This document shows, piece after piece, positions 7,766 through 12,212 of a DNA stretch of 12,212 nt (position 1 is its first letter; every line of letters begins with the position of its first letter). The notes beneath the pieces are model-generated. The model had not been told where the DNA came from. It was given only the letters and a program-made list of their open reading frames with translations, and did no database searches. The position numbers and the translations under genes are program-made. The stretch comes from Gemmatimonadota bacterium (GTDB lineage Bacteria > Gemmatimonadota > Gemmatimonadetes > Gemmatimonadales > Gemmatimonadaceae), in assembly GCA_031127185.1 (NCBI GenBank), contig JARIET010000054.1, forward strand, positions 1 through 12,212, in the 5' to 3' direction.

Positions 7766-9361
7766 TTACTGTAGCACAATCTGGAAAATGGCCGTGGTCC
7801 CGCTGACTTCGTTGCCAACGACGAGAAGGGGAACGCCCGTAGGCGAGTTGGCAGCTGATATAACGATGATACCCTCGGGCCCGAGGTCGCCGCCCGATCC
7901 TACCCGCGAGCTCACATATGTGACAAAGCTCGGACTGGTCGGCAAGGTGATGTCGTAGACCATGATGCCGCCGACGCGCTCGAGGCAGATGAACGCGAAG
8001 GTCTTGCTGCCGAACCGGGCGAGTGCGACACCCTCAGGCTCGGGACCTTTGTTGTCGCTGCGGTCGTCGAGCGTGTTACCACTGTTGCTGGCATTGAAAT
8101 TCACGTTTGTGAGCGCCGTCGTGCGCTGCTCGAACTGGTCGCCGGAATCCCACACTTGCTGGCCGGCGGCCGTCCAGATGCTGATTGACCGCCCGCCGAG
8201 CGCGTACAACGCGTCGTATTGCCCGGTGACGGCATTGCGTCCGAGTTCCTTGGTGACCGTGAGGCGGCCAAGCCGCGCGTTGGCGTTGCATGGCCCACCG
8301 CCGCACGCGGCGTCGGTGAATACCGCCGGGTTGAGCGTCAGCGCACTCACCCGCGACTCCTCCACGAACGTTCCCCATTCGCGCGCATCGCCCTCGTTGG
8401 CTGTAACGAGATACGTTTGGCCCGCGACGGTGTACGACGCGATGCCGTCGGGTTGATACATCCCGAACACCGGCCAGTTGCGGATGTTGACCATCGCGCC
8501 GCCCGTAGGGCCGTCGCGGTCGCTGACGTCCATGCCATTCCCAGCTACGGAGTGGTTCTTGTATCCAAACGGGGTGACGCTGGTCACGGCGGCCGCGTTG
8601 ATGTCAACGACGGCGAGCGCATTGTTCTCCTGCAGCGTGACGTAGGCCGTCCGGCTGTCATCGGAAACCGTGATAAACTCGGGCTCAAGATCCTGCGCGA
8701 CCGTGGCGTTGGGCCCGTAGATGCGAACTCCTGCGGTCCGAAGCTGGGCCGTCTGGCCGTTGAACGAGGCAAATCCTGCCGTGCGAACGGATGGCGCGGC
8801 CGTGTTTGCCACATCAATGATGCTGATGGAGCCCTCAGGGTCGGTCACGTAGTTGTCGCTCGGTTCCGCTTCGTTGGCCACGAGTGCGTATCGGCCCGAC
8901 GGCGTGAACGTGATCATGTCCGGCAACGCGCCCACCGTCACGCTGCTCAGAAGCTGGAGGTCAGTGGCCCGATAGAACGCCACCTTGCCGGGATCCGTCT
9001 TGTTCGTTGCCTGAATCGCGATGCCGACAAGCCCGTTGTGCACCGCCACACTGTTGGCACCGGCCCCGAACTGTGCCACCGAGATGGTAGAAATCAGCGT
9101 CGGTGTCGCAGGGTTGGAGAGGCTGACGACATCCACTGAGCCGAGCGCACCGTTCACAATGAAGAGGCGCTTCGAAGCGGGGTCGTAGGCGGTGATTTCC
9201 GCCGCGGCGGAGCCGCCGCCGCTGAATGCGCCGATCTTCGTGAGTGAGAGCGATGATGGCGTGGGCCCGAACTCCGGTCCCGTGATGGTCTGGTCCGTGG
9301 AACACGACGCGACGAAGGCTGCCACCGCGATGATCGCGAGGCCGATGAATGAACGACGCAT
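7766..9361 (-). CDS. Choice-of-anchor I beta-propeller lipoprotein
   Basis: The product is an exported lipoprotein of 531 residues. Residues 1-20 are a lipoprotein signal peptide: Met-Arg-Arg, a hydrophobic core, and the lipobox VASC with Cys20. The rest is a single large repeat-bladed domain of the choice-of-anchor I type. Its recurrent motifs are ALPDMITFTPSGRYALVANE (145-164), QDLEPEFI (223-230), QPDGIASY (303-310), ANEGDAREW (321-329), DNKGPEPEGV (436-445), LGPEGI (493-498) and GNEVSGTTAIFQI (516-528). A Cys353/Cys358 pair sits in CGGGPC. The enzymatic role of this family is not established; some members are annotated as phosphatase- or phytase-like. The frame is open to an ATG at 9415, but the ATG at 9361 places the signal peptide at the N-terminus and is preferred. 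No Shine-Dalgarno is visible before it. It lies 154 bp below the anti-sigma gene on the same strand. Confidence 0.85.
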   Translation of the reverse strand: MRRSFIGLAIIAVAAFVASCSTDQTITGPEFGPTPSSLSLTKIGAFSGGGSAAAEITAYDPASKRLFIVNGALGSVDVVSLSNPATPTLISTISVAQFGAGANSVAVHNGLVGIAIQATNKTDPGKVAFYRATDLQLLSSVTVGALPDMITFTPSGRYALVANEAEPSDNYVTDPEGSISIIDVANTAAPSVRTAGFASFNGQTAQLRTAGVRIYGPNATVAQDLEPEFITVSDDSRTAYVTLQENNALAVVDINAAAVTSVTPFGYKNHSVAGNGMDVSDRDGPTGGAMVNIRNWPVFGMYQPDGIASYTVAGQTYLVTANEGDAREWGTFVEESRVSALTLNPAVFTDAACGGGPCNANARLGRLTVTKELGRNAVTGQYDALYALGGRSISIWTAAGQQVWDSGDQFEQRTTALTNVNFNASNSGNTLDDRSDNKGPEPEGVALARFGSKTFAFICLERVGGIMVYDITLPTSPSFVTYVSSRVGSGGDLGPEGIIVISAANSPTGVPLLVVGNEVSGTTAIFQIVLQ

Positions 9362-9455
9362 TGATGAAGGGGAGGTTGAAGGGACGCAATGCGGCCTGTT
9401 CAGTACCGATTGCATCCATCAATCACGCGCTTGCGACGTTGGATTTCGGTCACCG

Positions 9456-9477
9456 CCGTGACACGGACGTGTCACGG
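9456..9477. promoter_or_regulatory. Perfect palindrome between anti-sigma and lipoprotein genes
   Basis: CCGTGACACG (9456-9465), a 2-bp centre, then CGTGTCACGG (9468-9477). A further GTCAC half-site at 9449-9453 makes a second dyad with the GTGAC at 9458-9462. It lies 38 nt below the anti-sigma stop and about 95 bp above the lipoprotein ATG. It may be a hairpin ending the sigma/anti-sigma message or a protein operator for the lipoprotein gene. No T-tract follows on the - strand, so an operator is at least as likely. Confidence 0.55.
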
Positions 9478-9515
9478 TGTGCTTGGCTGTTCGTCGCGCG
9501 TCGCTGTTTTTCCGG

Positions 9516-10154
9516 CTAGCGCTGCCGGTCGTTCTCGATCGTCGCCAGGGCGCCGTTGGTGGGGTTGATCCGCCGAACGATCACACGGCCGCCGTACTTC
9601 AGGTGCGGGTGGTCGCGGGCAAGCAGTACCGCGGCTTCGCGATCGCGTGCCGACACGAGGAAGTAGCCCACGAAATCGTTTGGGCCCGAGGAGTCATCGG
9701 CAATCACGACCGAGTCGCTTCCGCGCGCCACATTGCGCACCGCCGCAATGGCGGCCACGCTCCGTCCGAGCGCCTCGCCGCCCACGATACGCGCATCTGT
9801 GCGTTCCACATTGGCCCAGGCCGAATACTCGGCTGCACGGGCGACGCGCGTCGCGGAGTCTTCTCCCGTGTCAGCGCCGTAGAGCAGGAGCGCAAAGGTC
9901 GGTTGTGCTTCGGCAACGGCACCGCGGTTGGCAAACACCGACCCGCCAACAAAGGCTATCGCCGCAATGCTGGCCGCCAACGCCCAGGTGGAAAGATTGA
10001 GCCCGGCGCGACGCTGTGTACCGCTGCGACCCACGAGCCCGGCACGGCGCAGCTGCAACACCGTTGCGTCCTCAAGCTCGGCAGGAGGTGCCTTCTCATG
10101 GGGAAGCTTGCCGAGGGCTTCGGCTAGATGTTCATCAGAACTGTGGTGCGTCAT
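9516..10154 (-). CDS. Membrane-anchored putative anti-sigma factor with C-terminal YCII-like domain
   Basis: The 212-residue protein has three parts. Residues 1-50 are a cytoplasmic-looking segment with KLPHEKAPPAELEDATVLQL (16-35), resembling the short sigma-binding tails of anti-sigma factors. There is no zinc-type HxxxCxxC motif. Residues 57-74 are one membrane span (WALAASIAAIAFVGGSVF). Residues about 86-197 resemble YCII/DGPF proteins: opening FALLLYG, the Asp/Gly-rich loop DDSSGPND, GYFLVSARDREAAVLLARDH (163-182) and closing strand GGRVIVRRI. By topology the YCII-like domain would lie outside the cytoplasmic membrane. The ATG lies 2 nt after the sigma stop (TAACGATG), so the pair is translationally coupled. 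The role as anti-sigma is inferred from this pairing and the architecture. YCII proteins elsewhere are known neighbours of some ECF sigma genes, but as soluble proteins. It could instead be a membrane-anchored YCII protein of unknown role. Confidence 0.7.
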   Translation of the reverse strand: MTHHSSDEHLAEALGKLPHEKAPPAELEDATVLQLRRAGLVGRSGTQRRAGLNLSTWALAASIAAIAFVGGSVFANRGAVAEAQPTFALLLYGADTGEDSATRVARAAEYSAWANVERTDARIVGGEALGRSVAAIAAVRNVARGSDSVVIADDSSGPNDFVGYFLVSARDREAAVLLARDHPHLKYGGRVIVRRINPTNGALATIENDRQR

Positions 10155-10156
10155 CG

Positions 10157-10756
10157 TTAACTCGCAGTTGCTGTTGTGTCTTTACTGGTACCGCCCGACA
10201 ATCTCTCACGGAGTGCGCGTCGGGCGTGAAAGAGTTGGCTCTTCGATGTTCCCGGCTGCACGCCCAGCCGTTCGGCGATCTCGTCGTGGGTGTAGCCCTC
10301 CACATCGTGGAGGATGAGCACTGCACGGTAACCACGTGGCAGGGCAGCGAGTGCGGCCTCAAGGTCCATCCGCAGGTTCAGGTCCCCGGCGCGGGCCACC
10401 GCATCGGCCGAGGCGTCCTGAATCTCCGGGCGCTCCCGCCACCGCTCGCGGCAGCAGTTGAGCACAATGGACGACAGCCACGTGCGCAGCGACGAGCGCC
10501 AGCCAAACTCCGGCAGGCCACGCACCGCGCGGAGCCAGGCATCCTGAATGACGTCATCCACATCGGCCGATTCGCCTCCCATCAGGCGGCAGGCAAAGGC
10601 GTACAGGGCTGGGGTGTGCCGACGGTAGAGCGAGCGAAAGGCGGATTCATCGCCGTTCGCCGCCACAGCTCGCACGTCTCGCCGATCCGCTTCCGGGCCG
10701 TCGAGGGGGAGGACGTCAGGGTGTGACAGGAGTAGTGCCTTGGAGCGTGGTGCCAA
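10157..10756 (-). CDS. ECF-type RNA polymerase sigma factor
   Basis: This is a group 4 (extracytoplasmic function) sigma-70 factor that redirects RNA polymerase to its own promoters. Region 2 covers about residues 38-108, with FRSLYRRHTPALYAFACRLM (40-59), the core-binding DDVIQDAWLRA (67-77) and the DNA-facing WRSSLRTWLSSIVLNCCRE (86-104). Region 4 covers about 130-186, with LPRGYRAVLILHDVEGYTHD (139-158), the helix-turn-helix EIAERLGVQPGTSKSQLFHA and RRALRERL. There is no extra C-terminal domain. The start is uncertain: no ATG lies upstream of region 2, the TTG at 10756 gives 199 residues, and GTG codons at residues 28 or 31 would also leave region 2 intact. It overlaps nothing and is followed 2 nt later by its putative anti-sigma gene. 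The regulon and stimulus are unknown. Confidence 0.92.
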   Translation of the reverse strand: MAPRSKALLLSHPDVLPLDGPEADRRDVRAVAANGDESAFRSLYRRHTPALYAFACRLMGGESADVDDVIQDAWLRAVRGLPEFGWRSSLRTWLSSIVLNCCRERWRERPEIQDASADAVARAGDLNLRMDLEAALAALPRGYRAVLILHDVEGYTHDEIAERLGVQPGTSKSQLFHARRALRERLSGGTSKDTTATAS

Positions 10757-10779
10757 TCAGAGGGTGCATTCGTGCCTGT

Positions 10780-10785
10780 ATTCTA
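10780..10785 (-). promoter_or_regulatory. Weak -10-like element before the sigma gene
   Basis: TAGAAT on the - strand matches the sigma-70 -10 consensus at five of six positions and lies 23 bp before the TTG start. No good -35 hexamer is found 16-18 bp further up. GCAACC near 10808-10813 could be part of an ECF-type -35 but the spacing is not convincing. This is a candidate only. Confidence 0.2.
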
Positions 10786-10834
10786 TGTGGCACAAAGTCG
10801 CCCCGGGGTTGCAGGGGTCTTGCGCCGGCGCCGC

Positions 10835-11416
10835 CTAGGGCTTGGCGGCTGCCTTCCGGACGTACATCCCGTCAAACGCCCGCGTCCAGGTCTTTCCGCC
10901 GTCCGTCGAATTCTCCCAGACCTGACGCACACTGTCCGGCGAGACCTTGAAGTAACTCATCTTCCCCAGCTGAACCTGTCCGTTTGGGAGCGCGGACTCA
11001 CTCGTGAATTCCATGTTGCCGTTCGTCAGGCCGCCGTGGAAATAGACGATGCTCCCGACGCCATCCACCCAGATCTGCTCCCAGCGCTGCTTCTCTCGAT
11101 TGAAAATGTTGAAGCTCTTTCCTCCCGGGCCCTGCGGCGGCATCCAATTCTCGAGAATCACACACCCGGCGAGGATCTTCTCGATTCGGCTCTGTGGCTT
11201 GGGACGTCCAGCCGGCGGGGCCGGCGAGCCCGGCGGCGGCGTCGGCGTCACCTCCCACTCGCCAACCCAATAGTCGAACTCGCGGAACTTCGGGTTCTGC
11301 TCGCACGGAATCGGTGCCTGTTGTGCGGGCGGCGGGCCGCCGGCGCTGCTGGTGGACTGCGCTGTCGCGACCGTGGCGGTAGCTGCAATCAAGAACGCGA
11401 TTGGGATCTGACGCAC
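10835..11416 (-). CDS. Secreted DUF1579-like protein
   Basis: The 193-residue product has a cleavable signal peptide (residues 1-19: short basic start, hydrophobic core IPIAFLIAATATVATA, cleavage after ATA). A low-complexity Pro/Ala/Ser/Gln linker (20-38) follows. The globular domain begins at FREFDYWVGEWEV (44-56). This F-D-W-x-G-E-W pattern is typical of DUF1579-like proteins. A second Pro-rich insert lies at 57-75. The end is rich in Trp/Tyr beta strands (RWEQIWVDGVGSIVYFHGG, 111-129; RQVWENSTDGGKTWTRAFDG, 164-183). No catalytic motif is known for the family. The GTG at 11416 is chosen because it puts the signal peptide at the N-terminus and has GGAG 5 nt upstream. The frame is open 24 codons further, to 11488. 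The gene lies 78 bp above the sigma gene on the same strand, so co-transcription is possible. Confidence 0.8.
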   Translation of the reverse strand: MRQIPIAFLIAATATVATAQSTSSAGGPPPAQQAPIPCEQNPKFREFDYWVGEWEVTPTPPPGSPAPPAGRPKPQSRIEKILAGCVILENWMPPQGPGGKSFNIFNREKQRWEQIWVDGVGSIVYFHGGLTNGNMEFTSESALPNGQVQLGKMSYFKVSPDSVRQVWENSTDGGKTWTRAFDGMYVRKAAAKP

Positions 11417-11505
11417 GACGACTCCGGTGGAGGTCACTTGTGTTACCCCGCAAGGCCGCGTTGTGCCACTCGCGTCTGCTTGGCGCAACGGGCAGATTTC
11501 CCGCG
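11417..11505. other. Divergent intergenic region, promoters expected
   Basis: These 89 bp separate the divergently read DUF1579-like and E1 genes, so both promoters should lie here or slightly inside the genes. I see no consensus -35/-10 pair on either strand, and no operator-like palindrome. Confidence 0.4.
11422..11425 (-). promoter_or_regulatory. Shine-Dalgarno site of the DUF1579-like gene
   Basis: GGAG on the - strand, 5 nt before the GTG at 11416. Together with the signal peptide that begins there it supports this start over the upstream end of the open frame at 11488. Confidence 0.5.
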
Positions 11506-12212
11506 ATGGCCGCTCCCGTCTCGTCCCGAAAAAAGTCCGCCGCTGCTGCCGACGCCGACCCTTCCTTTCGTTGGAGGTCCGTCGCGCGTACTGCGCTCAT
11601 CTCGCGCGCGCTCGACGACCTCGAAGAAGCCACCAACAAGAATCGCGCCAACATCCCGCGCGACCACCTGATTCTCTACCAGTTCTCGGCACGCGGCCAC
11701 GAAGTCGCACAGGCCATCCTTGGCGCCTTTATCACGCACCGTCACGACGCGGCGAGCGCCTACTATAGAAACCGCCCCCTGCTGCTGGCGATGGGGCTGA
11801 CGATCGAAGATGGTCTGGCCAGCCCGTTGGGCCGTTCCGGCGGGTTCAGCGACGGCCGCGATATCGGTGTGGTCTGCAATCTGCCGAACCCGAATGGTCC
11901 TGTTGTTCTGCCGATGAGCGGTGACGTTGGATCGCAGTACACACCCGCCGCCGGCTGGGCGCAAGCCATCACGTATCATCGCGAAGTACTGGGCGACAAG
12001 TCATACGATGGCGCGATTTCCATCGTGCTCGGCGGCGATGCCTCGGTGGCGACCAACGGGTTTTGGTCGGCATTGACGATGGCGACCACGCTCAAGCTCC
12101 CGATGCTCTTCTTCATTGAAGACAACGGGCTTGGCATTTCCGTGCGCGGCGACATGCAAACGCCCGGCAGCGATATCGCGGCCAACCTCGCGTCATTCGG
12201 CAACCTGCATAT
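11506..12212 (+). CDS. Thiamine-diphosphate-dependent 2-oxoacid dehydrogenase E1 component (3' end missing)
   Basis: The frame is open from the ATG at 11506 to the window edge (235 codons). E1 enzymes decarboxylate a 2-oxoacid (pyruvate or branched-chain) with thiamine diphosphate and pass the acyl group to a lipoyl E2 (family knowledge). The first 20 residues are an Ala/Ser/Lys-rich tail. RALDDLEEAT (34-43) and QFSARGHEVAQAILG (59-73) match the E1-alpha helix and GHE motif. YYRNRPLLLAMGL (86-98) corresponds to the YR-R region. The thiamine-diphosphate motif runs from GGDASVATNGFWSALTMAT (176-194) to FIEDNGLGISV (203-213). The usual GDG is GDA (177-179), but the metal-binding Asp178 and Asn207 are kept. 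No clear Shine-Dalgarno is visible. The sequence is diverged from textbook E1-alpha and may be the start of a long fused alpha-beta E1. Substrate is not assignable from this part. Confidence 0.85.
   Translation, partial: MAAPVSSRKKSAAAADADPSFRWRSVARTALISRALDDLEEATNKNRANIPRDHLILYQFSARGHEVAQAILGAFITHRHDAASAYYRNRPLLLAMGLTIEDGLASPLGRSGGFSDGRDIGVVCNLPNPNGPVVLPMSGDVGSQYTPAAGWAQAITYHREVLGDKSYDGAISIVLGGDASVATNGFWSALTMATTLKLPMLFFIEDNGLGISVRGDMQTPGSDIAANLASFGNLH

Noticed and set aside
8219..9139. 306-aa + strand open frame opposite the lipoprotein
   Set aside because: It is Arg/His-rich, antisense to the propeller gene, and has no motif.
10805..10831. Inverted-repeat-like sequence (CCCCGGGG, GCGCCGGCGC) between the DUF1579-like and sigma genes
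   Set aside because: These are short GC palindromes with no stable long stem and no T-tract, so not convincing as a terminator.
10772..11671. 299-aa + strand open frame spanning the DUF1579-like gene and the divergent region
   Set aside because: It is Arg/Leu-rich, overlaps the signal-peptide gene and the start of E1 in another frame, and has no motif.
11443..11979. 178-aa - strand open frame opposite E1
   Set aside because: It is antisense to the conserved thiamine-diphosphate enzyme and has no domain.
1..12212. Search for CRISPR arrays, tRNA/rRNA genes, insertion sequences, toxin-antitoxin pairs and phage genes
   Set aside because: Nothing seen. The only repeats are the protein repeats of the glycine-rich gene and short dyads in intergenic regions.

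Overview
The window is GC-rich, gene-dense bacterial DNA. It most resembles a Gemmatimonadota-type (Gemmatimonas-like) chromosome. That is an inference from three things: the high GC content, the mix of a lipobox 'choice-of-anchor I' beta-propeller, a glycine-rich surface protein, a secreted FDYW..GEWE protein and an ECF sigma gene, and the frequent GTG/TTG or Shine-Dalgarno-poor starts. No rRNA, tRNA, CRISPR array, insertion sequence or integrase was seen.

Layout. (1) Positions 2-1792, + strand: the 3' part of a large glycine-rich, repeat-bearing, probably exported protein, cut by the left edge. (2) Positions 1803-1857: a strong hairpin between converging genes. (3) Positions 1864-7666, - strand: a tight five-gene phenylacetyl-CoA catabolic operon, transcribed paaG-paaH-paaI-paaJ-paaZ, with ATGA overlaps or gaps of 2-16 nt. 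Its 99-bp leader (7667-7765) carries a near-perfect palindrome (7684-7697) that could be a TetR/PaaR-type operator. (4) Positions 7766-9361, - strand: a lipoprotein with a choice-of-anchor I beta-propeller. (5) Positions 9456-9477: a perfect 10-bp-arm palindrome. (6) Positions 9516-10756, - strand: an ECF sigma factor and its coupled membrane partner, whose C-terminal domain resembles YCII/DGPF proteins. (7) Positions 10835-11416, - strand: a secreted DUF1579-like protein. (8) Positions 11506-12212, + strand: the 5' part of a thiamine-diphosphate-dependent 2-oxoacid dehydrogenase E1 gene, cut by the right edge.

How the genes fit together. PaaG isomerises ring-1,2-epoxyphenylacetyl-CoA to oxepin-CoA. 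PaaZ opens the ring (hydratase domain) and oxidises the aldehyde (ALDH domain). PaaJ thiolyses 3-oxo-5,6-dehydrosuberyl-CoA and later 3-oxoadipyl-CoA. PaaH oxidises the 3-hydroxyadipyl-CoA intermediate. PaaI is the thioesterase that frees CoA from dead-end intermediates. The ligase (PaaK), the epoxidase (PaaABCE) and the hydratase PaaF are not in the window and must be encoded elsewhere if the pathway works. The sigma/anti-sigma pair, the propeller lipoprotein and the DUF1579-like protein look like a separate cell-envelope module on the same strand.

No stretch longer than 300 bases lacks a gene. The most unusual item is the membrane-tethered YCII-like protein paired with the ECF sigma factor. 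I do not see a wholly new system.
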